Assembly: GCA_043738425.1 (NCBI GenBank)
Contig: JAYUGJ010000007.1
Location: forward strand, 17,445-81,444
DNA from: PBB1 sp043738425
GTDB taxonomy: Bacteria; Pseudomonadota; Gammaproteobacteria; Burkholderiales; Burkholderiaceae_C
Reading direction: 5' to 3'
Length of the DNA stretch: 64,000 nucleotides
In this document: piece after piece, positions 36,099 to 44,460 of the stretch
Layout of the letters: every line of letters starts with the position of its first letter
How positions within the stretch are numbered: position 1 is the stretch's first letter
Position numbers and translations under genes: made by a program
Notes under the pieces: model-generated
The model's input: the letters and a program-made list of their open reading frames with translations, nothing else
What the model was told of the DNA's origin: nothing
Databases searched by the model: none

Positions 36099-37244
36099 AT
36101 GAGCCTGCACGCACCGCGCCTCGCGATGGTGGCAGGCGAGGCCTCAGGCGACCTGCTGGCCGGCATGTTGCTGAGTGGCTTGCGGCAGCGCTGGCCTGAC
36201 CTGACAGCCTGCGGCATCGGCGGGCCACAAATGACGGCACAAGGCTTCGACGCCTGGTGGCCGAGCGACCGGTTGGCCGTGCGCGGCTACGCCGAGGTGC
36301 TGCGCCATTACCCGGCCTTGCTGCGCCTGCGCGGCCAACTCGGCGAGCGGTTGTTGCGCACCCGACTCGATGCATTCATCGGCGTCGATGCACCCGACTT
36401 CAACCTCGACCTCGAGCTGCGACTGAAAGCGCGCGGCACCAAGACCATTCATTTCATCGGCCCGTCGATTTGGGCCTGGCGCGGCGAGCGCATCGAAAAG
36501 ATCAAGCGTGCGGTCGACCACATGCTGTGCATTTTTCCGTTCGAGCCTGCGCTGTATGCACAACACGGCGTGGCTGCCACCTATGTGGGTCACCCGCTGG
36601 CCGATGCGATACCGCTGGTGGTGCCGCGCGAGGCCAGCCGCCACGCCTTGGGCCTCGCGGCTGACGCCACGGTGGTGGCGCTGTTGCCCGGCAGCCGCCG
36701 CGCCGAAATCGCCTACATCGCACCGACGCTGTTGGCTGCTGCGGCCGAAATGCAGCGCCGCCGACCCGCGCTGCGCTTCGTGCTGCCGGCGGCGTCCGGC
36801 CTGCGCGGGTTGCTCGCCCCGTTGATCGCGCAACACGCACCGGGCATCGGCGTGCAGCTGCTCGACGGCCAATCGCATGCCGCGCTGGCGGCTTGTGATG
36901 TGACGCTGATCGCCAGCGGCACGGCCACCCTCGAAGCCGCGCTCTACAAACGGCCGATGGTCATTGCCTACAACATGCATTGGCTCAGCGCACAAATCAT
37001 GAAGCGCAAAAACTACCAACCGTGGGTGGGCCTGCCGAACATCTTGCTGCGCGACTTTGCGGTGCCTGAGCTGCTGCAAGCCAACCTGACCGCGCAGCGC
37101 GTGGCCGACGCCGCGTTGGCATGGCTGGACGATCCGGCCGCCTGCACCGCCTTGGCGGCGCGCTTCGACGCGTTGCACCACACCTTGCGACGCCATACCG
37201 CCCAGGCTGCGACCGATGCCATCGAAAAAATTCTTGCGACTTGA
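36099..37244 (+). CDS. lpxB: Lipid-A-disaccharide synthase
   Basis: LpxB joins UDP-2,3-diacylglucosamine and lipid X at the inner membrane (GT-B fold, GT19). The 381-residue protein shows LAMVAGEASGDLLAGMLL, GVDAPDFNLDLELRLKARGTKTIHFIGPSIWAWR, YVGHPLAD, LLPGSRRAEI and ASGTATLEAALYKRPMV. ATG 36099 (MSLHAPRLAMVAGE) is preferred to a GTG nine bases upstream. Its 3' end overlaps rnhB by 29 bases. Confidence 0.98.
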   Translation: MSLHAPRLAMVAGEASGDLLAGMLLSGLRQRWPDLTACGIGGPQMTAQGFDAWWPSDRLAVRGYAEVLRHYPALLRLRGQLGERLLRTRLDAFIGVDAPDFNLDLELRLKARGTKTIHFIGPSIWAWRGERIEKIKRAVDHMLCIFPFEPALYAQHGVAATYVGHPLADAIPLVVPREASRHALGLAADATVVALLPGSRRAEIAYIAPTLLAAAAEMQRRRPALRFVLPAASGLRGLLAPLIAQHAPGIGVQLLDGQSHAALAACDVTLIASGTATLEAALYKRPMVIAYNMHWLSAQIMKRKNYQPWVGLPNILLRDFAVPELLQANLTAQRVADAALAWLDDPAACTALAARFDALHHTLRRHTAQAATDAIEKILAT

Positions 37245-37875
37245 GGCGCTGCCTGAGCTGCGCGGGCTGGGTGCCGAGTGGCGCGTATCCGGCTTGATCG
37301 CCGGTGTGGACGAGGCCGGTCGCGGCCCGTTGGCCGGTCCGGTGGTCGCGGCCGCGGTGATTCTTGATGAGCTGCAGCCGATACGCGGTCTCAATGATTC
37401 GAAAAAACTCAGTCCCGCAACCCGCGAGCGTTTGTTCGATGAAATCCGCGCGCGCGCACTGTGCTGCAGCGTGGCCGAGGCCAGCGTCGAAGAAATCGAT
37501 TGCTTGAATATCCTGCAGGCCACGCTGCTGGCAATGCGCCGCGCGGTCGATGGTTTGCGCCTGCGGCCGCACCGTGTGCTGGTCGACGGCAACCGCCTGC
37601 CGACGCTTGCAATGCCGGCGTTGGCGATCGTGCAGGGCGACGCCAAAGTGCAGGCAATCTCGGCCGCGTCGATTTTGGCCAAGGTGCACCGTGACCGCTT
37701 GTGTGTGGCGCTGCATGCATGCCATCCACAGTACGGCTTCGATGGCCACAAAGGCTATCCGACCGCTGCGCATCTGGCGGCGCTGCGCGAGCACGGCGCG
37801 TGTGCGGTGCACCGGCGGTCGTTCGCACCAGTGCGGGCAGCGGCGCTGATCGACCGGCGGCACGACGCACCGTGA
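37216..37875 (+). CDS. rnhB: Ribonuclease HII
   Basis: RNase HII nicks RNA-DNA junctions, including single ribonucleotides. The 219-residue protein contains GVDEAGRGPLAGPVVAAAV with the first catalytic Asp-Glu pair, LNDSKKL, RVLVDGNRLP and AASILAKVHRDRL. It starts inside lpxB and ends overlapping the next gene by GTGA. Confidence 0.98.
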   Translation: MPSKKFLRLEALPELRGLGAEWRVSGLIAGVDEAGRGPLAGPVVAAAVILDELQPIRGLNDSKKLSPATRERLFDEIRARALCCSVAEASVEEIDCLNILQATLLAMRRAVDGLRLRPHRVLVDGNRLPTLAMPALAIVQGDAKVQAISAASILAKVHRDRLCVALHACHPQYGFDGHKGYPTAAHLAALREHGACAVHRRSFAPVRAAALIDRRHDAP

Positions 37876-38654
37876 GCGCGCCCGTGGTCAAAGCGATTAC
37901 CTCGCGCGACAACCCGCTGCTGGTGCGCCTGCGCAAGCTCGGCCGCGACCCGGTGGCCTACCGCAAGCAAGGCGAGCTGTGGCTGGAAGGCGATCACCTG
38001 TGCCGCGCTTATGTGCAACGCGGAGGCCGGCCGCTGCATGCGCTGATCACCGACGCCGCGTGGCACTCGCCGTGGCGTGAGATCGCCAGCGCTGCGCCGC
38101 AGGTGTCGGTGCTGCCAGCGGCGTTGATGGACAGCATCAGCATGCTGGAGTCGGCCGCGGCCATCGGTTTCGTGGTGCCTTGGGTTGCGTTGAATGACCT
38201 GACCCCCGACGCGCCGACCATCGTGCTCGACCGTTTGCAAGATGCTGGCAACGTGGGCACGGTGTTGCGCAGCGCGGCAGCATTTGGTTTTACGCAAGTG
38301 GCCGCGTTGAAAGGCACGGCCGGGCTGTGGTCGCCGAAGGTCTTGCGTGCTGGCATGGGCGCGCACTTTGGTTTGCACTTGCTCGAAGGCATCGATGCCG
38401 CTGCGTTGAGCGCGCTGCAGATCCCGTTGTTGGCTACCAGCTCGCACGCGCCCGACTCGCTCCACCAAGTGGTGCTGCCGTGGCCGTGTGCCTGGGTGCT
38501 CGGCCACGAAGGCGAAGGCGTGTCGGCGGCGCTGCAGTCGATGTGCGCGCAGTCGCTGCGCATACCGCAGCCGGGCGGTGAAGAGTCGCTCAACGTAGCC
38601 GCTGCCGCAGCGGTGTGCTTGTACGAATCGGCGCGCCAACGGGCCACCCGGTAG
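37872..38654 (+). CDS. TrmH/SpoU-family RNA 2'-O-methyltransferase
   Basis: This is a SPOUT-class enzyme that methylates ribose 2'-OH in tRNA or rRNA. The 260-residue protein has an N-terminal substrate-binding domain (ITSRDNPLLVRLRKLGRD), then the knotted SAM site: IVLDRLQDAGNVGTVLRSAAAFG, WVLGHEGEGVS and IPQPGGEESLNVAAAAAVCLYE. The exact target nucleotide is not clear. The GTG start overlaps the rnhB stop, so it is translationally coupled. Confidence 0.93.
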   Translation: MSAPVVKAITSRDNPLLVRLRKLGRDPVAYRKQGELWLEGDHLCRAYVQRGGRPLHALITDAAWHSPWREIASAAPQVSVLPAALMDSISMLESAAAIGFVVPWVALNDLTPDAPTIVLDRLQDAGNVGTVLRSAAAFGFTQVAALKGTAGLWSPKVLRAGMGAHFGLHLLEGIDAAALSALQIPLLATSSHAPDSLHQVVLPWPCAWVLGHEGEGVSAALQSMCAQSLRIPQPGGEESLNVAAAAAVCLYESARQRATR

Positions 38655-38683
38655 GGCTTTGGCGACGTCCTAGACTGCGCCGG

Positions 38684-40252
38684 ATGTTGCAGTTGCTGTG
38701 GTTCAAAAAAGACCTGCGTTGGATCGACCACGCGCCGTTGGTGCGGGCGGCTGAGGCCGGGCCGGTGTTGCCGATGTGGGTCGATGAACCCGAGGCCTGG
38801 GCGCAGCCCGATGCGGCAACCCAGCACCGCGCGTTTGCACTTGAATGCGTGGCCGAATTGGCGGCCTGGTGGCAGCAGCAGGGCGCTGCGTTGTGGCAGC
38901 CGCAGTGCGCAGTGATCGACGCGTTGCAGCATCTGCACGCAGTGCATGGCAGCTTCGTGCTGTGGAGCCACGAGGAAACCGGCAACGGCTGGAGCTACGC
39001 GCGTGACCTGGCGGTGGCGCGCTGGTGCGCCGAGCATGGCGTGACCTGGAACGAGGGGCCGTGCAACGGTGTGGTGCGCCGCCTCGGCGACCGCAACCGG
39101 TGGTCGAGCCACTGGACGCGGCGCATGGAGTCGGCGCCTTTCGATGCGCCCGCGCGGTTGCACTGCGTTGCGCCGCCCGACGCTGGCGCAGGCGCAAGCG
39201 CAGCCACGGGCATAGGCATCTTTTGCCGTGATGTCGACAAACCGCAGCGCCAGCACGGTGGCCGCGCTCCCGCGCTGGCGTTGTTGGACAGCTTTTTGGC
39301 GTGGCGCGGCCAGCACTACCGTGTCGAGATGTCGAGCCCGCTGAGCGCCGCCGACGCGTGCTCGCGGCTGTCGGCGCACTTCGCCTGGGGCACGCTGTCG
39401 ATACGCGAATGTGCGCACGCCGTGTGGCAGCGGCGCAGCGAGCTGTTGGCGTTGCCGACGCCCGACCGACCGGCCGGCATGCTGGCGTCGTTGCAAAGTT
39501 TCGAAAGCCGGCTGCACTGGCATTGCCACTTCATTCAGAAGCTCGAGAGCGAGCCGGCGATTGAGTTCCGCAACGTCAACCGCGCGTTCGATGGTCTGCG
39601 CAATGAAGGCGTTTTAACGGCCGACGAGGCGCAGCGCTTTGCGGCCTGGTGCGCCGGCCGCACTGGGTTTCCGTTCGTCGATGCCTGCATGCGCAGCCTG
39701 GTCGCCACCGGCTGGATCAACTTTCGGATGCGCGCGATGCTGATGAGTTTTTCAAGCTACCAGCTGTGGCTGCATTGGCGACAACCGGCGCTGTTTTTAG
39801 CGCGTCAGTTTCTTGATTACGAACCCGGCATCCACTACGCGCAATCGCAAATGCAAAGCGGGGTGACGGGCATCAACACCATCCGCATCTACAACCCGGT
39901 CAAGCAAAGCCGCGACCAGGATCCCGACGGGGTGTTCATCCGCCGCTGGGTGCCTGAGTTGCGTGGCGTAGCCGGCGATGCGGTGCACGAGCCGTGGCTG
40001 CTCGGTGCGACGCAATTGCGGCCCACTGCGTATGTCGATCCGGTCATCGATCTGGCGGCTGCAACGCAACATGCGACCGCGCAAATTCACCAGCGCAAGT
40101 CGGCCGATGCGGCACAGCGTGCGGCCAAGGCGGTGTACGCGAAACACGGCAGCCGCAATCCACGGCGTGAATCGGTCACGCGGCGGGCGATTAAATCGAC
40201 CGCGGTCGACACCGCGCAGCTGAGTTTGCTGGCCGGGCTGGACGACACTTGA
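38684..40252 (+). CDS. Cryptochrome/photolyase-family FAD protein
   Basis: The 522-residue protein has an N-terminal photolyase alpha/beta domain (LLWFKKDLRWIDHAPLVRAAEAGPVLPMWV), a linker, and the C-terminal FAD-binding helical domain (LHWHCHFIQKLESEP, GRTGFPFVDACMRSLVATGWINFRMRAMLMSF, GVTGINTIRIYNPVKQ). This matches the photolyase-like group with the SHEETGNxxxYxRD motif common in proteobacteria. Whether it repairs pyrimidine dimers or is a light sensor is not decidable here. ATG 38684 is chosen from homology; an upstream in-frame start would overlap the methyltransferase gene. A Lys/Arg-rich tail follows the FAD domain. Confidence 0.9.
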   Translation: MLQLLWFKKDLRWIDHAPLVRAAEAGPVLPMWVDEPEAWAQPDAATQHRAFALECVAELAAWWQQQGAALWQPQCAVIDALQHLHAVHGSFVLWSHEETGNGWSYARDLAVARWCAEHGVTWNEGPCNGVVRRLGDRNRWSSHWTRRMESAPFDAPARLHCVAPPDAGAGASAATGIGIFCRDVDKPQRQHGGRAPALALLDSFLAWRGQHYRVEMSSPLSAADACSRLSAHFAWGTLSIRECAHAVWQRRSELLALPTPDRPAGMLASLQSFESRLHWHCHFIQKLESEPAIEFRNVNRAFDGLRNEGVLTADEAQRFAAWCAGRTGFPFVDACMRSLVATGWINFRMRAMLMSFSSYQLWLHWRQPALFLARQFLDYEPGIHYAQSQMQSGVTGINTIRIYNPVKQSRDQDPDGVFIRRWVPELRGVAGDAVHEPWLLGATQLRPTAYVDPVIDLAAATQHATAQIHQRKSADAAQRAAKAVYAKHGSRNPRRESVTRRAIKSTAVDTAQLSLLAGLDDT

Positions 40253-40322
40253 CTGCACCGCGTGACGCGGCCCAGCCACGCGGCCCAGCCACCCAGCAGC
40301 AGCCCACCACCGGAGCTTCGGT

Positions 40323-40877
40323 TTGACGCAGATTTGCCCTAAGTGCCAACACGTTCGTGCGCCTGATGCGCAGGCTCCGGCTTGGCAGTGTCCGGCGTGC
40401 GGCGTGGCGTATGCAAAGGCGGCCACCGTGGTGGCCCCGCAGGCGGCGTCGGTGCACCGCCATGGCGGTTTCGTGCCGCAGCAAGAACGTGCAGTCGCCT
40501 GGGGCCGCTGGGTCGGCGTGGCGGCCATTGCGTTGGCGGCCTATGCGGCGCTGCACGGCACGGCAGGCCGCATCGGTCAGGGGCTCGGCGGCACCGGCAG
40601 TGATGCGGCGGCCGAACTGAAAATGCTCGCGGCGGGCGTCAAAGCCGGTGAGGTGGTGGTCTACGGCACCACCACCTGTCCGCATTGCGTGCGCGCCAAA
40701 GACTGGTTGACCGCGCAGGGCTTCGAGTTCACCGACTGCAACATGAGCCTGAGTAACCAGTGCCAACGTGAGTTCGACCGCTACCGCGCCAACGGCGTGC
40801 CGTTTGTCGTCGTGCGTGGCCACGAAATGCACGACGGTTTCGATTCAGATGAATTCATTGCCGCGTTGAAGCACTAG
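40323..40877 (+). CDS. Zinc-ribbon plus glutaredoxin-like membrane protein
   Basis: The 184-residue product has an unusual three-part layout. A small zinc ribbon at residues 5-26 (CPKC and CPAC) comes first, then a hydrophobic segment at about 61-79 that could span the membrane, then a glutaredoxin/thioredoxin-fold domain with CPHC (C119, C122) and GVPFVVV carrying the cis-Pro. Function is unknown; a membrane-tethered thiol-disulfide role is inferred. The TTG start has a GGAG ribosome binding site about 8 bases upstream. The gene stands alone, converging with ybiB. Confidence 0.8.
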   Translation: MTQICPKCQHVRAPDAQAPAWQCPACGVAYAKAATVVAPQAASVHRHGGFVPQQERAVAWGRWVGVAAIALAAYAALHGTAGRIGQGLGGTGSDAAAELKMLAAGVKAGEVVVYGTTTCPHCVRAKDWLTAQGFEFTDCNMSLSNQCQREFDRYRANGVPFVVVRGHEMHDGFDSDEFIAALKH

Positions 40878-40927
40878 GCGCGGTGGACCGGAGCGCAGCG
40901 CGCTGCCAGGCGCTGCGGTGCACACGC

Positions 40928-41860
40928 CTAGCCGATGGCCACCGCCTGCAACGCCTCGCGCGCACAGTCAACCTGCCGCAGCAGCGGTGCGGGCACCGGC
41001 ACGCCACCGTGCATCACCGACTGGATATAGGCCGCAGTAGACGCCGCGTCGATGCCGGTGGGCAGCGCGGGCAACGCGGTCAGCACGCCTTCTTGCGCGG
41101 GCAGACACAGCGCGTCGCGTCGCGTGCCGCGCACGAACACCTCGAGCCGCGGTGCGCGCCGCGCGTCGGCCACCGGCTCGCCTTCGGTGCCGCGCAACAA
41201 CATCGCGTTGGCGGCGCTGCGTTGTAAAAACGCGGCCAGCGCAACGCCGTATTCCGGGTGCGTGTGATTGACCACGCGCAGTGCCGTTTGATGTGGCGTC
41301 GGGTCGAGCAGCTTGGCCACCGTGTGGCCCGGGTTGCGCAGGCCAATCACGCGGCGCACCGCAAGCAGCCTGGCCAGCGCCGGGCACAGCGACTCGGTCG
41401 CCATGAACACCGGCTCGCCGCGCGACCAGGCCGCGTGCGCCTCGGCCTCGTCGCGTGCGGCGTTGAACCCCAGCGCGTGAAAAACCGCTGCGGTGCTGGT
41501 GCGCAGCGGCTCATCGAGCGGCCCGTGCACCAACACGCTTACGCCGTGGCGGGCCAGCAGCAGCGCCAACAGCGCCGTCAGATTCGGTAACTTGCGTGCG
41601 CCGTTGTAAGACGGCAGCACGACAGCCCCGGCAGGCGGTTGCAGCACCAGGCAGCGCTCGCGCGCGGCTTGCACGAAGCCGCACAACTCGTCGACCGATT
41701 CGCCTTTGATGCGCATCGCCATGGCAAACGCGCCGACTTCGAGGTCGCTGACCTGGCCGTCGAGCACTTGGCACATCAGGTCGTAGGCCTGCTCGGGGTT
41801 GAGCGACCGCGCGCCTTCCTTGCCGCGGCCGATTTCTTTGATGTAGGCAGCAATGCTCAT
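40928..41860 (-). CDS. ybiB: YbiB, TrpD2-family nucleic-acid-binding protein
   Basis: YbiB resembles anthranilate phosphoribosyltransferase (TrpD fold) but lacks its activity and binds nucleic acids in E. coli. The 310-residue protein begins MSIAAYIKEIGRGKEGARSLNPEQAYDLM and has the helical N-terminal domain (VSDLEVGAFAMAMRIKGES) and LPSYNGARKLPNLTALLALLL in the place of the TrpD phosphate loop. ATG at 41860 (minus) fits homology. It is a monocistronic gene diverging from the SRPBCC pair. Confidence 0.92.
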   Translation of the reverse strand: MSIAAYIKEIGRGKEGARSLNPEQAYDLMCQVLDGQVSDLEVGAFAMAMRIKGESVDELCGFVQAARERCLVLQPPAGAVVLPSYNGARKLPNLTALLALLLARHGVSVLVHGPLDEPLRTSTAAVFHALGFNAARDEAEAHAAWSRGEPVFMATESLCPALARLLAVRRVIGLRNPGHTVAKLLDPTPHQTALRVVNHTHPEYGVALAAFLQRSAANAMLLRGTEGEPVADARRAPRLEVFVRGTRRDALCLPAQEGVLTALPALPTGIDAASTAAYIQSVMHGGVPVPAPLLRQVDCAREALQAVAIG

Positions 41861-41960
41861 GGGAATCGATTCAGGCGATATGACTTGTTGCGAACGTGCG
41901 GGCGAGGTCAGAGAATACGGGCGGGATGCAAACCCGGCGTGCGGCAAGCAATCTGTACCG

Positions 41961-42025
41961 CAACCGATGCACGCAACCGATGCACGCAACCAACGCACGC
42001 AACCGATGCACCCAATCGATGCAGC
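41961..42025. repeat. 13-bp minisatellite, five copies
   Basis: Five head-to-tail copies of CAACCGATGCACG start at 41961, 41974, 41987, 42000 and 42013; the first two are identical and the others differ by one to three bases. The array fills the space between the divergent ybiB and first SRPBCC genes, within 60-125 bases upstream of the latter. Confidence 0.95.
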
Positions 42026-42082
42026 ACCTGCCTGCACCGCGCACCCAACCCACTACCCGTTCACCTACCGGAGACCGACCAC

Positions 42083-42601
42083 ATGAAATCGATGGCCCTC
42101 AAGTTCACTTCTATCGCTGCCGCAAGCGCTGCGATGTTGATCGCGTCAAGCTGCTACGCCGCCGGCGGGCTGGCCGTCTCGCGCGAGGTCACGGTGGACA
42201 ACTCACCGGCCACGGTGTGGAAGCTGATTGGTAATTTCGATGCGCTCGACGTGTGGCATCCGGCAGTCAAAAGCAGTGTGCTCAAGGGCAACGGCACCAA
42301 GGTCGGCACGACCCGCATGCTGACGCTGGTCGGCGGTGGCGATATTGTGGAAAACCTGACCGCCTACAGCGCCGGGAAAACCGGCTACAGCTACAGCTAC
42401 GGCATCGTCAAAGGCCCACTGCCGGTGAAAAATTACCTCGCAACCATCAGCCTGGCACCGACCGCCGACGGCAAAACCCTGGTGGTGTGGAAATCGACCT
42501 TCGACGCAGAAGGCGCACCCGACGACAAAGCAGCTGAAATCATCGGCGGCATCTTCGACAGCGGGCTGGCAAAAGTGGTGGCCAATTTCGCCAAACAGTG
42601 A
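42083..42601 (+). CDS. Exported SRPBCC-family protein, copy 1
   Basis: This 172-residue protein has a signal peptide (cleavage near CYA-AGG, about residue 26) and a START-like SRPBCC domain from about 30 to 170 (REVTVDNSPATVWKLIGNFDALDVWHPAV). Such domains bind hydrophobic ligands; periplasmic relatives include MxaD-type proteins. It is a paralog of the next gene, sharing NYLATISLAPTADGKTL-like and GLAKVVANF sequence. A GGAG ribosome binding site precedes the ATG. Specific function unknown. Confidence 0.88.
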   Translation: MKSMALKFTSIAAASAAMLIASSCYAAGGLAVSREVTVDNSPATVWKLIGNFDALDVWHPAVKSSVLKGNGTKVGTTRMLTLVGGGDIVENLTAYSAGKTGYSYSYGIVKGPLPVKNYLATISLAPTADGKTLVVWKSTFDAEGAPDDKAAEIIGGIFDSGLAKVVANFAKQ

Positions 42602-42665
42602 CGCCGCAACGCGACGTTGCTGCACCATGTCATCCCCACACCTTTCGATTTGGAGAAACCCAGCC

Positions 42666-43181
42666 ATGACCACCAATTTTGTGTATGCGGCCGCGACGGG
42701 CTTGCTGCTCGTCGCTGCCAACTGTCACGCCGCCGGCAAGGTGGAATTTGCCCGCGAGGCCACGGTCGACAGCACACCCGCCACCGTTTGGAAATACGTC
42801 GGCGACTTCAACGCGGTGGATTTGTGGCACCCCTCGGTGCGCAACTGCACCACCAAAGGCAACGGCACGGCCAAGGGTTCAGTGCGCACGCTGACCTTGT
42901 CTGACGGCTCGGTGATGATCGAAAAACTGCTGTCGTACAACGCCGCCAAAACCACCTACACCTTCGCTGGTGTGAAGGGTCCGTTCCCGATCAAGAACTA
43001 CCAATCCACCATCAGCCTGAGCCCGACGGCCGACGGCAAAACGCTGATGAAATGGAGCTCGTCGTTCGACCCGGCAGGCGTCGACGAAGACATCGCCACC
43101 GAATGGGTGTCGGTCGCGCTCGACGGCGGCTTGGGCAAGGTGGTGGCCAACTTCGAGAAGAAGCCGGCCGAGAAAAACTAA
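42666..43181 (+). CDS. Exported SRPBCC-family protein, copy 2
   Basis: This 171-residue protein has a signal peptide (about 1-23, ending NCHA-AGK) and a full SRPBCC domain (REATVDSTPATVWKYVGDFNAVDLWHPSV). It is clearly a tandem duplicate of the preceding gene, with the same length and aligned motifs, but diverged, notably in the middle (SVMIEKLLSYNAAKTTYTF). The two are 64 bases apart and probably co-transcribed. Ligand unknown. Confidence 0.88.
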   Translation: MTTNFVYAAATGLLLVAANCHAAGKVEFAREATVDSTPATVWKYVGDFNAVDLWHPSVRNCTTKGNGTAKGSVRTLTLSDGSVMIEKLLSYNAAKTTYTFAGVKGPFPIKNYQSTISLSPTADGKTLMKWSSSFDPAGVDEDIATEWVSVALDGGLGKVVANFEKKPAEKN

Positions 43182-43240
43182 GCATTGTTTTGGTCGGCCG
43201 CACATCCGCCATGCGTTGACGGCATGGCGCGGTGGTGAGC

Positions 43241-43284
43241 ACCCCCGCACGCCACGGCCCGCGTGCGCACGGGCCGCGCGGGGT
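43241..43284. promoter_or_regulatory. Large GC-rich hairpin upstream of the GGDEF-like gene
   Basis: An outer stem (ACCCC/GGGGT plus GC/GC around a bulged C) encloses an inner 6-bp stem CGGCCC/GGGCCG with a 10-base loop. It lies 19 bases before the start of the GGDEF-like gene. There is no T-run after it. It may be a transcript-end structure for the SRPBCC operon or a 5'UTR element. A second 8-bp hairpin sits at 43207-43229. Confidence 0.4.
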
Positions 43285-43302
43285 TGAAATCAAGAGGTCA
43301 CG

Positions 43303-44352
43303 ATGAATCATCCTGCGCAATCGCCAGGCGTTGAACTGGCCACCGCATTGCGCCGGTTGGTGGTGCCGCTGGGCCTGGACGCGCCCGCATGGGGCGACGT
43401 GCTGTCGGGCTGGGCGGTCGGGCTGGAAGCGGGCGTGGCGGTGAAAGACATTGCCACCGGCCACTATGTGTACGCCAGCGCCGCGCTGGCCGGCATGTTC
43501 GGCCGCAGCAGCGCCGAGGTGTTGCTCGGCCGCACCGACGCCGAGTTACTCGGACCCGATGTCGCCGCGCTGCTGCGAGCCGCCGATTTGACCGCGGTGA
43601 CGCTGGGTACGCCGCAAATCACCGACCACCACATCGACCGCGATCGGCAGCGCCGCGACTTCACGGTGACGCGGGTGCCGATGGCTCCAGCCGACGCGGC
43701 AGCCGCACGCAGCCTGTGCGTGATCTGGCATGAGACCACCGCGGCGCGCCAGCGTGATGCGCAGCTGGCGTTGGTGCTCAAACAGCTGGAGCAGTTGCAG
43801 GTGGCAAGCGAGCAGGCGCGGCTCGAGGGCCCCGACCCGCTGCCGCGCGACACGGCCGACGGGTTGTTTCAAAACTCGCAGTTCGACGACCAGCTGCGCC
43901 GCGAGGTCGATCTGTCGTCGCGCGAACACCGCGAGTTTTCGCTGGTATCGATTTCGATCGACGCGCCGCTCGACGTGGCATTGGCGCTCGGTGCGCCGGC
44001 CCGCGTGCGGGTGGTCGAGGCGATCGGCCGCTTGATACGAGGCAACACCCGCGCAATGGATGCATCGTGCCGCTTGAGTGAACACCGGTTCGCGGTGTTG
44101 TTGTCGGGCGTGGGGCTGGCCACTGCACACGCGCGGATGGAAGGCCTGCGCCGCCAATGCGCGACCCAAATCGTCGTGCTCGACGGCCAGGACTTCGGCT
44201 TCACCGTGTCGATGGGGGTGGCGAGTTTTCCGCACACCGCACGCACGCAGGGCGATTTGGTGCAGGCCTCGGAGGCTGCGTTGGCGGCCGCGGTGGCGCG
44301 CGGCGGCAACCATGTCGCGCTGGCCAGCATTCGCTTTGACGGCGAGGTGTAG
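43303..44352 (+). CDS. PAS domain protein with degenerate GGDEF domain
   Basis: The 349-residue protein has an N-terminal PAS/PAC-like sensor (about 30-145, GVAVKDIATGHYVYASAALAGMFGRSSAEVLLGRTDAELLG) and a C-terminal GGDEF-fold domain (about 185-340, with FSMGVA-like TVSMGVASFPHTARTQGDLVQASEAAL). The catalytic GGDEF loop is replaced by S259-E-H-R-F, so diguanylate cyclase activity is unlikely; it may instead sense GTP or c-di-GMP, or work by protein contacts. Similar degenerate proteins occur in other Burkholderiales. An AGAGG ribosome binding site precedes the ATG. Confidence 0.82.
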   Translation: MNHPAQSPGVELATALRRLVVPLGLDAPAWGDVLSGWAVGLEAGVAVKDIATGHYVYASAALAGMFGRSSAEVLLGRTDAELLGPDVAALLRAADLTAVTLGTPQITDHHIDRDRQRRDFTVTRVPMAPADAAAARSLCVIWHETTAARQRDAQLALVLKQLEQLQVASEQARLEGPDPLPRDTADGLFQNSQFDDQLRREVDLSSREHREFSLVSISIDAPLDVALALGAPARVRVVEAIGRLIRGNTRAMDASCRLSEHRFAVLLSGVGLATAHARMEGLRRQCATQIVVLDGQDFGFTVSMGVASFPHTARTQGDLVQASEAALAAAVARGGNHVALASIRFDGEV

Positions 44353-44460
44353 CGAACGTATGCCAGCCGGGCCGATAACGTGGGCCGTGCGCTGCGCCGT
44401 GAGCCCATGGCGATCGGCGGTCGGCGGCCGGCGGTCGATGTCGGGTGTTGCGATGTCTGG

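Noticed and set aside
36144..37751. 535-codon minus-strand frame opposite lpxB and rnhB
   Set aside because: Both plus-strand genes are unambiguous and the shadow protein has no motif.
41961..42025. Repeat array as a CRISPR
   Set aside because: Units are 13 bp and directly adjacent with no spacers, and there are no cas genes.
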